Origin: Gordius sp. MW1
Taxonomy: Eukaryota > Nematomorpha > Gordioida > Gordea > Gordiidae
DNA length: 64,000 bases
Assembly (NCBI GenBank): GCA_964036665.1
Contig: OZ038533.1
Location: forward strand, 11,120,413-11,184,412
Direction: 5' to 3'
Shown here: piece by piece, positions 54,709 to 64,000 of the stretch
Position numbering within the stretch: the first letter of the stretch is position 1
Layout: the number at the start of each line of letters is the position of its first letter
Position numbers and translations under genes: made by a program
The notes under the pieces: generated by a model
Told to the model about the DNA's origin: nothing
Databases searched by the model: none
Seen by the model: the letters and a program-made list of their open reading frames with translations, nothing else

Positions 54709-56083
54709 GACAACGTTTTATTGTTGCGATTAGTTTGTTGTATCGCAACGTGAGTGCATAATTTTTCAAAAGTGCACTATGCGATCATGATTTCAAAGTA
54801 ATAGTTTTCTGATTCTGATACATTTTTACTTTTTATCATCGAAACCACGTCTGAAAACGACAACTTTCATCGGATGCATACGGTTGAAAGAAAAATATGT
54901 GAAAAATTTTGAGGTAAAAATATTTATTTTTTTCGGGTTTATGTGAAAGAGCATGAAAAAATATATAAAAGTAAGAGAATTTGAGAATCCTATTATCCTC
55001 GATTGACTTCCGAAAAGAGGTTTTAAGCTGCGAGAACTATCATTTTGACAAAAGACAACGTTTTATTGTTGCGATTAGTTTGTTGTATCGCAACGTGAGT
55101 GCTTAATTTTTCAAAAATGCACTATGCGATCATGATTTCAAAGTAATAGTTTTCTGATTCTGATATTTTTACTTTTTATCATCGAAACCACGTCTGAAAA
55201 CGACAACTTTCATCGGATGCATACGGCTGAAAGAAAAATATGTGAAAAATTTTGAGGTAAAAATATTTATTTTTTTCAATTCTATGTAAAAGAGCATGAA
55301 AAAATATATAAAAGTAAGCCAATTTGAGAATCCTATTATCCTCGATTGACTTCCTAAAAGAGGTTTTAAGCTGCGAGAACTATCATTTTGACCAAAAGAC
55401 AACGTTTTATTGTTGCGATTAGTTTGTTGTATCGCAACGTGAGTGCTTAATTTTTCAAAAATGCACTATGCGATCATGATTTCAAAGTAATAGTTTTCTG
55501 ATTCTGATAAATTTTTACTTTTTATCATCGAAACCACGTATGAAAACGACAACTTTCATCGGATGCATACTTGAAAGAAAAATATGTGAAAAATTTTGAG
55601 GTAAAAATATTTATTTTTTTCGATTCTATGTGAAAGAGCATGAAAAAATATATAAAAGTAAGCCAATATGAGAATCCTATTATCCTCGATTGACTTCCGA
55701 AAAGAGGTTTTAAGCTGCGAGAACTATCATTTTGACAAAAGACAACGTTTTATTGTTGCGATTAGTTTGTTGTATCGCAACGTGAGTGCTTAATTTTTCA
55801 AAAGTGCACTATGCGATCATGATTTCAAAGTAATAGTCTTCTGATTCTGATAAATTTTTACTTTTTTTCATCGAAACCACGTCTGAAAAAGACAACTTTC
55901 ATCGGATGCATACTTGAAAGAAAAATATGTGAAAAATTTTGAGGTAAAAACATTAGTTTTTTTCGATTCTATGTGAAAGAGCATGAAAAAATATATAAAA
56001 GTAAGCCAATTTGAGAATCCTATTATCCTCGATTGACTTCCGAAAAGAGGTTTTAAGCTGCGAGAACTATCATTTTGACAAAA
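54709..56083. repeat. Four-monomer higher-order unit, copy 1 (1375 bp)
   Basis: Units start at 54709, 55054, 55398 and 55741. Marks are 'tttcgggtttatg' with 'gtaagagaattt'; 'ctgatatttttac' with 'cttcctaaaag' and 'gaccaaaag'; 'acgtatg' with 'catacttgaaag' and 'caatatgag'; and 'gtcttctg' with 'gaaaaagac' and 'acattag'. All recur 1375-1377 bp later. Confidence 0.9.
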
Positions 56084-57460
56084 GACAACGTTTTATTCTT
56101 GCGATTAGTTTGTTGTATCGCAACGTGAGTGCATAATTTTTCAAAAGTGCACTATGCGATCATGATTTCAAAGTAATAGTTTTCTGATTCTGATACATTT
56201 TTACTTTTTATCATCGAAACCACGTCTGAAAACGACAACTTTCATCGGATGCATACGGTTGAAAGAAAAATATGTGAAAAATTTTGAGGTAAAAATATTT
56301 ATTTTTTTCGGGTTTATGTGAAAGAGCATGAAAAAATATATAAAAGTAAGAGAATTTGAGAATCCTATTATCCTCGATTGACTTCCGAAAAGAGGTTTTA
56401 AGCTGCGAGAACTATCATTTTGACAAAAGACAACGTTTTATTGTTGCGATTAGTTTGTTGTATCGCAACGTGAGTGCTTAATTTTTCAAAAATGCACTAT
56501 GCGATCATGATTTCAAAGTAATAGTTTTCTGATTCTGATATTTTTACTTTTTATCATCGAAACCACGTCTGAAAACGACAACTTTCATCGGATGCATACG
56601 GCTGAAAGAAAAATATGTGAAAAATTTTGAAGTAAAAATATTTATTTTTTTCAATTCTATGTAAAAGAGCATGAAAAAATATATAAAAGTAAGCCAATTT
56701 GAGAATCCTATTATCCTCGATTGACTTCCTAAAAGAGGTTTTAAGCTGCGAGAACTATCATTTTGACCAAAAGACAACGTTTTATTGTTGCGATTAGTTT
56801 GTTGTATCGCAACGTGAGTGCTTAATTTTTCAAAAATGCACTATGCGATCATGATTTCAAAGTAATAGTTTTCTGATTCTGATAAATTTTTACTTTTTAT
56901 CATCGAAACCACGTATGAAAACGACAACTTTCATCGGATGCATACTTGAAAGAAAAATATGTGAAAAATTTTGAGGTAAAAATATTTATTTTTTTCGATT
57001 CTATGTGAAAGAGCATGAAAAAATATATAAAAGTAAGCCAATATGAGAATCCTATTATCCTCGATTGACTTCCGAAAAGAGGTTTTAAGCTGCGAGAACT
57101 ATCATTTTGACAAAAGACAACGTTTTATTGTTGCGATTAGTTTGTTGTATCGCAACGTGAGTGCTTAATTTTTCAAAAGTGCACTATGCGATCATGATTT
57201 CAAAGTAATAGTCTTCTGATTCTGATAAATTTTTACTTTTTTTCATCGAAACCACGTCTGAAAAAGACAACTTTCATCGGATGCATACGGTTGAAAGAAA
57301 AATATGTGAAAAATTTTGAGGTAAAAACATTAGTTTTTTTCGATTCTATGTGAAAGAGCATGAAAAAATATATAAAAGTAAGCCAATTTGAGAATCCTAT
57401 TATCCTCGATTGACTTCCGAAAAGAGGTTTTAAGCTGCGAGAACTATCATTTTGACAAAA
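56084..57460. repeat. Four-monomer higher-order unit, copy 2 (1377 bp)
   Basis: Units start at 56084, 56429, 56773 and 57116. It matches 54709-56083 except for 'ttattcttgcg' in the first unit, 'gaagtaaaa' in the second, and an intact 'catacggttgaaag' in the last, where copy 1 has the 2-bp-shorter form. Confidence 0.9.
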
Positions 57461-60400
57461 GACAACGTTTTATTCTTGCGATTAGTTTGTTGTATCGCAA
57501 CGTGAGTGCTTAATTTTTCAAAAATGCACTATGCGATCATTATTTCAAAGTAATAGTTTTCAGATTCTGATAAATTTTTACTTGGCATCATAGAAACCAC
57601 GTCTGAAAACGACCACTTTCATCGGATGAATACGGTCCAAAGAAAAATATGTGAAAAATTTTGAGGTAAAAATATTTATTTTTTTCAATTCTATGTGAAA
57701 GAGCATGAAAAAATATATAAAAGTAAGCCAATTTGAGAATCCTATTATCCTCGATTGACTTCCGAAAAGAGGTTTTAAGCTGCGAGAACTATCATTTTGA
57801 CAAAAGACAACGTTTAATTGTTGCGATTAGTTTGTTGTATCGCAACGTGAGTGCTTAATTTTTCAAAAATGCACTATGCGATCATGATTTCAAAGTAATA
57901 GTTTTCTGATTCTGATAAATTTTTACTTTTTATCAGCGAAACCACGTCTGAAAACGACAACTTCCATCGGATGCACACGGTTGAAAGAAAAATATGTGAA
58001 AAATTTTGAGGTAAAAATATTTATTTTTTTCGATTCTATGTGAAAGAGCATAAAAAAATATATAAAAGTAAGCCAATTTGAGATCCTATTATCCTCGATT
58101 CACTTCCGAAAAGAGGTTTTAAGCTGCGAGAACTATCATTTTGACAAAAGACAACGTTTTATTTTTGCGTTTAGTTTGTTATATCGCAACGTGAGTGCTT
58201 AATTTTTGAAAATGGCTCTATGCGATCATGATTTCAAAGTAATAGTTTTCAGATTCTGATAAATTTTTACTTGGGATCATAGAAACCACGTTTGAAAACG
58301 ACAACTTTCATCGGATGAATACGGTTCAAAGAAAAATATGTGAAAAATTTTGAGGTAAAAATATTTATTTTTTTCAATTCTATGTGAAAGAGCATGAAAA
58401 AATATATAAAAGTAAGCCAATTTGAGAATCCTATTATCCTCGATTGACTTCCGAAAAGATGTTTTAAGCTGCGAGAACTATCATTTTGACAAAAGACAAC
58501 GTTTTATTGTTGCGATTAGTTTGTTGTATCGCAACGTGAGTGCTTAATTTTTCAAAAATGCACTATGCGATCATGATTTCAAAGTAATAGTTTTCAGATT
58601 CTGATAAATTTTTACTTGGGATCATAGAAACCACGTCTGAAAACGACAACTTTCATCGGATGAATACGGTCCAAAGAAAAATATGTGAAAAATTTTGAGG
58701 TAAAAATATTTATTTTTTTCAATTCTATGTGAAAGAGCATGAAAAAATATATAAAAGTAAGCCAATTTGAGAATCCTATTATCCTCGATTGACTTCCGAA
58801 AAGAGGTTTTAAGCTGCGAGAACTATCATTTTGACAAAAGACAACGTTTTATTGTTGCGATTAGTTTGTTGTATCGCAACGTGAGTGCTTAATTTTTCAA
58901 AAATGCACTATGCGATCATGATTTCAAAGTAATAGTTTTCTGATTCTGATAAATTTTTACTTTTTATCAGCGAAACCACGTCTGAAAACGACAATCATCG
59001 GATGCATACGGTTGAAAGAAAAATATGTGAAAAATTTTGAGGTAAAAATATTTATGTTTTCGATTCTATGTGAAAGAGCATAAAAAAATATATAAAAATA
59101 AGCCAATTTGAGATCCTATTATCCTCGATTCACTTCCGAAAAGAGGTTTTAAGCTGCGAGAACTATCATTTTGACAAAAAACAACGTTTTATTTTTGCGA
59201 TTAGTTGTTGTATCGCAACGTGAGTGCTTAATTTTTGAAAATGGCTCTATGCGATCATGATTTCAAAGTAATAGTTTTCTGATTCTGATAAATTTTTACT
59301 TTTTATCATCGAAACCACGTCTGAAAACGACAACTTTCATCGGATGCAAACGGCTGAAAGAAAAATATGTGAAAAATTTTGAGGTAAAAATATTTATTTT
59401 TTTCAATTCTATGTAAAAGAGCATGAAAAAATATATAAAAGTAAGCCAATTTGAGAATCCTATTATCCTCGATTGATTTCCGAAAAGAGGTTTTAAGCTG
59501 CGAGAACTATCATTTTGACAAAAGACAACGTTTTATTGTTGCGATTAGTTTGTTGTATCGCAACGTGAGTGCTTAATTTTTCAAAAGTGCACTATGCGAT
59601 CATGATTTCAAAGTAATAGTCTTCTGATTCTGATAAATTTTTACTTTTTTTCATCGAAACCACGTCTGAAAACGACAACTTTCATCGGATGCATACGGTT
59701 GAAAGAAAAATATGTGAAAATTTTTGAGGTAAAAACATTAATTTTTTTCGATTCTATGTGAAAGAGCATGAAAAAATATATAAAAGTAAGCCAATTTGAG
59801 AATCCTATTATCCTCGATTGACTTCCAAAAGAGGTTTTAAGCTGCGAGAACTATCATTTTGACAAAAGACAACGTTTTATTGTTGCGATTAGTATGTTGT
59901 ATCGCAACGTGAGTGCTTAATTTTTCAAAAATGCACTATGCGATCATGATTTCAAAGTAATAGTTTTCTGATTCTCATAAATTTTTACTTTTTATCAGCG
60001 AAACCACGTCTGAAAACGACCACTTTCATCGGATGCATACGGTTGAAAGAAAAATATGTGAAAAATTTTGAGGTAAAAATATTTATTTTTTTCGATTCTA
60101 TGTGAAAGAGCATAAAAAAATATATAAAAGTAAGCCAATTTGGGATCCTATTATACTCGATTCACTTCCGAAAAGAGGTTTTAAGCTGCGAGAACTATCA
60201 TTTTGACAAAAGACAACGTTTTATTGTTGCGATTAGTTTCTTGTATCGCAACGTGAGTGCTTAATTTTTGAAAATGGCTCTAGGCGATCATGATTTCAAA
60301 GTAATAGTTTTCAGATTCTGATAAATTTTTACTTGGGATCATAGAAACCACGTCTGAAAACGACAACTTTCATCGGATGAATACGGTTCAAAGAAAAATA

Positions 60401-60902
60401 TGTGTACAATTTTGAGGTAAAAATATTTATTTTTTTCAATTCTATGTGAAAGAGCATGAAAAAATATATAAAAGTAAGCCAATTTGAGAATCCTATTATC
60501 CTCGATTGACTTCCGAAAAGAGGTTTTAAGCTGCGAGAACTATCATTTTGACAAAAGACAACGTTTTATTGTTGCGATTAGTTTGTTGTATCGCAACGTG
60601 AGTGCTTAATTTTTCAAAAATGCACTATGCGATCATGATTTCAAAGTAATAGTTTTCAGATTCTGATAAATTTTTACTTGGGATCATAGAAACCACGTCT
60701 GAAAACGACAACTTTCATCGGATGAATACGGTCCAAAGAAAAATATGTGAAAAATTTTGAGGTAAAAATATTTATTTTTTTTCGATTCTATGTGAAAGAG
60801 CATGAAAAAATATATAAAAGTAAGCCAATTTGAGAATCCTATTATCCTCGATTGACTTCCGAAAAGAGGTTTTAAGCTGCGAGAACTATCATTTTGACAA
60901 AA
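57461..60902. repeat. Ten mixed monomers
   Basis: Units start at 57461, 57806, 58150, 58495, 58840, 59180, 59524, 59868, 60212 and 60557. The order resembles 24063-25441 and then 41575-43293, with extra private changes ('gcacacgg', 'gttatatcgc', 'tttatgttttcg', 'gtgtacaatttt'). It reads as an older, less homogenised relative of the units that were amplified upstream. Confidence 0.75.
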
Positions 60903-60916
60903 GACAACGTTTTATT

Positions 60917-60943
60917 GTTGCGATTAGTTTGTTGTATCGCAAC
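60917..60943. repeat. Perfect 8-bp inverted repeat with 11-nt spacer (one per monomer)
   Basis: 'gttgcgat' at 60917-60924 is the exact reverse complement of 'atcgcaac' at 60936-60943, separated by 'tagtttgttgt'. The dyad is present at the same place in most of the monomers. Some units break one arm, for example 'gcaatt' units (346, 3789, 4824, 42261, 45608), 'tttttgcg' units (6889, 7917, 15471) and the 'gtattagcaac' units at 10663 and 13066. I see no compensating change in the opposite arm. It could extrude as a cruciform or bind a dimeric protein; neither is shown by sequence alone. Confidence 0.85.
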
Positions 60944-60977
60944 GTGAGTGCTTAATTTTTCAAAAATGCACTATGCG

Positions 60978-60985
60978 ATCATGAT
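60978..60985. other. 8-bp palindrome ATCATGAT
   Basis: The self-complementary octamer lies 34 bp downstream of the larger inverted repeat and occurs in most units. It is changed to 'atcattat' in several lineages (11350, 13409, 14783, 24063, 57461) and is broken by a small deletion ('atgctacatg') in the units at 46641 and 53330. It may be a binding site or chance; only its presence is certain. Confidence 0.55.
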
Positions 60986-61080
60986 TTCAAAGTAATAGTT
61001 TTCTGATTCTGATAAATTTTTACTTTTTATCATCGAAACCACGTCTGAAAACGACAACTTTCATCGGATGCATACGGTTG

Positions 61081-61155
61081 AAAGAAAAATATGTGAAAAA
61101 TTTTGAGGTAAAAATATTTATTTTTTTCGATTCTATGTGAAAGAGCATGAAAAAA
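61081..61155. other. A/T-tract region with probable intrinsic curvature
   Basis: Runs of five or more A or T follow one another here: A runs starting at 61085, 61096 and 61110, a T run at 61121 and an A run at 61150. Several spacings are close to one helical turn (11, 14 and 11 bp). Such phasing is known to bend DNA and is common in satellites. Bending is inferred, not measured. Confidence 0.45.
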
Positions 61156-61165
61156 TATATAAAAG
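61156..61165 (+). promoter_or_regulatory. TATA-box-like element, TATATAAAAG
   Basis: The decamer fits the eukaryotic TATA-box consensus TATAWAWR and is kept in nearly all units, including the truncated ones. If functional it would direct rightward transcription starting about 30 bp downstream, near 'attatcctcgatt'. I see no clear initiator or downstream element, and in DNA of 70% A+T such a motif can arise by chance. Satellite transcription is known in many eukaryotes, but here it is only a possibility. Confidence 0.3.
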
Positions 61166-61247
61166 TAAGCCAATTTGAGAATCCTATTATCCTCGATTGA
61201 CTTCCGAAAAGAGGTTTTAAGCTGCGAGAACTATCATTTTGACAAAA

Positions 61248-64000
61248 GACAACGTTTTATTGTTGCGATTAGTTTCTTGTATAGCAACGTGAGTGCTCAA
61301 TTTTTGAAAATGGCTCTAGGCGATCATGATTTCAAAGTAATAGTTTTCAGATTCTGATAAATTTTTACTTGGGATCATAGAAACCACGTAAAACGACAAC
61401 TTTCATCGGATGAATACGGTCCAAAGAAAAATATGTGAAAAATTTTGAGGTACAAATATTTATTTTTTTCGATTCTATGTGAAAGAGCATAAAAAAATAT
61501 ATAAAAGTAAGCCAATTTGAGATCCTATTATCCTCGATTCACTTCCGAAAAGAGGTTTTAAGCTGCGAGAACTATCATTTTGACAAAAGACAACGTTTTA
61601 TTTTTGCGATTAGTTTGTTGTATCGCAACGTGAGTGCTTAATTTTTGAAAATGGCTCTATGCGATCATGATTTCAAGTAATAGTTTTCAGATTCTGATAT
61701 ATTTTTACTTGGGATCATAGAAACCACTTCTGAAAACGACAACTTTCATCGGATGAATACGGTTCAAAGAAAAATATGTGAAAAATTTTGAGGTAAAAAT
61801 ATTTATTTTTTTTAATTCTATGTGAAAGAGCATGAAAAAATATATAAAAGTAAGCCAATTTGAGAATCCTATTATCCTCGATTGACTTCCGAAAAGAGGT
61901 TTTAAGCTGCGAGAACTATCATTTTGACAAAAGACTACGTTTTATTGTTGCGATTAGTTTGTTGTATCGCAACGTGAGTGCTTAATTTTTCAAAAATGCA
62001 CTATGCGATCATGATTTCAAAGTAATAGTTTTCAGATTCTGATAAATTTTTACTTGGGATCATAGAAACCAGTCTGAAAACGACAACTTTCATCGGATGA
62101 ATACGGTCCAAAGAAAAATATGTGAAAAATTTTGAGGTAAAAATATTTATTTTTTTCAATTCTATGTGAAAGAGCATGAAAAAATATATAAAAGTAAGCC
62201 AATTTGAGAATCCTATTATCCTCGATTGACTTCCGAAAAGAGGTTTTAAGCTGCGAGAACTATCATTTTGACAAAAGACAACGTTTTATTGTTGCGATTA
62301 GTTTGTTGTATCGCAACGTGAGTGCTTAATTTTTCAAAAATGCACTATGCGATCATGATTTCAAAGTAATAGTTTTCTGATTCTGATAAATTTTTACTTT
62401 TTATCAGCGAAACCACGTCTGAAAACGACAATCATCGGATGCATACGGTTGAAAGAAAAATATGTGAAAAATTTTGAGGTAAAAATATTTATTTTTTTCG
62501 ATTCTATGTGAAAGAGCATAAAAAAATATATAAAAGTAAGCCAATTTGAGATCCTATTATCCTCGATTCACTTCCGAAAAGAGGTTTTAAGCTGCGAGAA
62601 CTATCATTTTGACAAAAAACAACGTTTTATTTTTGCGATTAGTTTGTTGTATCGCAACGTGAGTGCTTAATTTTTGAAAATGGCTCTATGCGATCATGAT
62701 TTCAAAGTAATAGTTTTCTGATTCTGATAAATTTTTACTTTTTATCATCGAAACCACGTCTGAAAACGACAACTTTCATCGGATGCATACGGCTGAAAGA
62801 AAAATATGTGAAAAATTTTGAGGTAAAAATATTTATTTTTTTCAATTCTATGTAAAAGAGCATGAAAAAATATATAAAAGTAAGCCAATTTGAGAATCCT
62901 ATTATCCTCGATTGACTTCCGAAAAGAGGTTTTAAGCTGCGAGAACTATCATTTTGACAAAATACAACGTTTTATTGTTGCGATTAGTTTGTTGTATCGC
63001 AACGTGAGTGCTTAATTTTTCAAAAGTGCACTATGCGATCATGATTTCAAAGTAATAGTCTTCTGATTCTGATAAATTTTTACTTTTTTTCATCGAAACC
63101 ACGTCTGAAAACGACAACTTTCATCGGATGCATACGGTTGAAAGAAAAATATGTAAAAAATTTTGAGGTAAAAATAGTTATTTTTTCCGATTCTATGTGA
63201 AAGAGCATGAAAAAATATATAAAAGTAAGCCAATTTGAGAATCCTATTATCCTCGATTGACTTCCGAAAAGAGGTTTTAAGCTGCGAGAACTATCATTTT
63301 GACAAAAGACAACGTTTTATTGTTGCGATTAGTTTGTTGTATCGCAACGTGAGTGCATAATTTTTCAAAAGTGCACTATGCGATCATGATTTTAAAGTAA
63401 TAGTTTTCTGATTCTGATAAATTTTTACTCTTTATCATCGAAACCACGTCTGAAAACGACAACTTTCATCGGATGCATACGGTTGAAAGAAAAATATGTG
63501 AAAAATTTTGAGGTAAAAATATTTATTTTTTTCGATTCTATGTGAAAGAGCATGAAAAAATATATAAAAGTAAGCCAATTTGAGAATCCTATTATCCTCG
63601 ATTGACTTCCAAAAAGAGGTTTTAAGCTGCGAGAACTATCATTTTGACAAAAGACAACGTTTTATTGTTGCGATTAGTTTGTTGTATCGCAACGTGAGTG
63701 CTTAATTTTTCAAAAATGCACTATGCGATCATGATTTCAAAGTAATAGTTTTCAGAATCTGATTAATTTTTACTTTTTATCATCGAAACCACGTCTGAAA
63801 ACGACAACTTTCATCGGATGCATACGGTTGAAAGAAAAATATGTAAAAAATTTTGAGGTAAAAATAGTTATTTTTTCCGATTCTATGTGAAAGAGCATGA
63901 AAAAATATATAAAAGTAAGCCAATTTGAGAATCCTATTATCCTCGATTGACTTTCGAAAAGAGGTTTTAAGCTGCGAGAACTATCATTTTGACCAAAAGA
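61248..64000. repeat. Eight mixed monomers at the right edge
   Basis: Units start at 61248, 61589, 61933, 62277, 62618, 62963, 63308 and 63653; the next begins at 63999. The unit at 61248 has lost four bases in 'ccacgtaaaacg' and has a damaged dyad arm ('tatagcaac'). The units at 62277 and 62618 are one more copy of the widespread dimer. No array boundary is reached. Confidence 0.75.

Larger units (their letters stand above)
60952..61237. repeat. Internal half-repeat: monomer looks like a diverged ~172-bp dimer
   Basis: Short matches occur in the same order in both halves: 'ttaatttttc' (60952) with 'ttatttttttc' (61118); 'ctatg' (60971 and 61133); 'catga' (60980 and 61146); 'aaagtaa' (60989 and 61162); 'gattct' (61005) with 'gaatcc' (61179); 'cgaaa' (61034 and 61205); and 'cgacaactttcat' (61052) with 'cgagaactatcat' (61225), 11 of 13 identical. 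The offsets are 162-174 bp, half the monomer. An ancestral dimerisation is the simplest reading. Confidence 0.6.
60903..61247. repeat. Representative full-length monomer (345 bp)
   Basis: This unit carries the commonest base at nearly every variable position and serves here as the reference for positions inside the monomer. It contains 47 C and 58 G (30.4% G+C) and 14 CpG dinucleotides. In order it holds the inverted repeat (60917-60943), the variable stretch with the class-diagnostic sites (about 60956-61080), an A/T-tract region (61081-61155), a TATA-like element (61156-61165), and a tail of low variability running to the next unit. The length is a multiple of three, yet no reading frame stays open from unit to unit. 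Confidence 0.9.
1..64000. repeat. AT-rich satellite DNA array, ~345-bp monomer, about 188 tandem units
   Basis: The motif 'gacaacgttttattgttgcg' and everything that follows it recurs every 339-348 bp from base 1 to the last bases, always in the same orientation. Starts include 1, 346, 690, 1032, 1377, 1722, 2066, 2411, 2756 and 3100, and a new unit begins at 63999. There is no unique sequence, inverted block or foreign insert, so every stretch without a gene in this window is satellite. Neighbouring units differ by scattered substitutions and 1-7 bp indels, whereas units several kilobases apart can be almost identical, which is the signature of higher-order amplification. By analogy with other eukaryotic satellites this is probably centromeric or pericentromeric heterochromatin. 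The family and species are not recognised. Confidence 0.98.

Noticed and set aside
55169..55402. Minus-strand open frame of 77 codons, with an identical one at 56544-56777
   Set aside because: The two are identical because 54709-56083 is duplicated at 56084-57460, not because a protein is conserved. The relatives of this unit elsewhere do not keep the frame.
59050..59062. Yeast-type replication origin core (WTTTAYRTTTW) in 'atttatgtttt', also near 2280
   Set aside because: It is present in only two units through private changes and is expected by chance in 70% A+T DNA; the typical unit does not match.
60917..60943. Structured RNA hairpin conserved by selection
   Set aside because: Arm mutations in several lineages are not matched by compensating changes, so there is no support for RNA structure.
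60903..61247. CENP-B box
   Set aside because: The consensus unit has no CGGG or CCCG on either strand, so the pattern nTTCGnnnnAnnCGGGn cannot be met. The rare 'ttcggg' units (54709, 56084) lack the rest.
61175..61357. Plus-strand open frame of 60 codons
   Set aside because: It is open across the 61248 unit boundary only because that unit has private changes ('tatagcaac', 'gctcaa'). Neighbouring units have stops at these places.
1..64000. CRISPR array
   Set aside because: The whole 345-bp unit is repeated with no short-repeat and unique-spacer alternation, and there are no cas genes.
1..64000. Tandem coding repeats, since 345 is divisible by three
   Set aside because: No frame on either strand stays open through consecutive units, and frequent 1-7 bp indels between units shift frame freely.
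1..64000. Transposon-derived tandem array (terminal repeats, reverse transcriptase or transposase remnants)
   Set aside because: No terminal inverted repeats, target-site duplications, poly-A tail boundaries or protein remnants were seen; units join without spacers.
1..64000. tRNA, rRNA or telomeric repeats
   Set aside because: No cloverleaf, rRNA-like stretch or TTAGG/TTAGGG-type short tandem was seen in the consensus or the variant units.

Overview
The whole 64,000-base window is one uninterrupted head-to-tail satellite DNA array. I see no protein-coding gene, RNA gene, transposon or unique-sequence gap. The basic unit is about 345 bp (most units are 339-346 bp) and about 188 units fit in the window. 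The array runs off both ends. A representative unit at 60903-61247 is 30.4% G+C (47 C and 58 G in 345 bp). The size and purity of the array fit centromeric or pericentromeric heterochromatin of a eukaryote. CpG is not depleted (14 observed per unit against about 8 expected), which suits a genome with little cytosine methylation, such as many insects or other invertebrates, better than a heavily methylated plant or vertebrate genome. I do not recognise the satellite family and cannot name the species.

Layout. 1-6888: divergent units, with the first six monomers repeated about 4.5-4.8 kb further on. 6889-9975: short dimer and trimer repeats. 9976-14437: a seven-monomer block of 2403 bp followed by a 2059-bp copy lacking one monomer. 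14438-15127: two linking monomers. 15128-24062: a 4810-bp, 14-monomer block followed by a nearly identical 4125-bp, 12-monomer copy; the difference is a 684-bp dimer duplicated in the first. 24063-30057: mixed monomers, a 686-bp dimer duplication and the first two truncated monomers. 30058-39946: a 5-monomer, 1721-bp higher-order unit repeated several times. 31779-53673: a 10-monomer, 3346-3349-bp higher-order unit that carries one 248-bp truncated monomer per copy. 53674-57460: a distinct 4-monomer family (1375 and 1377 bp). 57461-64000: mixed monomers related to those at 24-30 kb and 41-53 kb.

Two broad monomer classes alternate and recombine. One has a 'ctttttatc' core followed by 'gcatacgg'; the other has 'cttgggatc' followed by 'gaatacgg'. 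Inside the monomer there is a perfect 8-bp inverted repeat with an 11-nt spacer, an 8-bp palindrome, a TATA-like element and a run of A/T tracts. The two halves of the monomer also share a collinear series of short matches at a spacing of 162-174 bp, so the 345-bp unit looks like an old, diverged dimer of a unit of about 172 bp.

The window therefore holds no operon or enzyme system. Its interest is in the nested repeat architecture and the recombination history recorded in shared variants. All distances come from reading the sequence by eye; monomer starts were set at the 'gacaacg' motif, so unit counts could be off by one or two.
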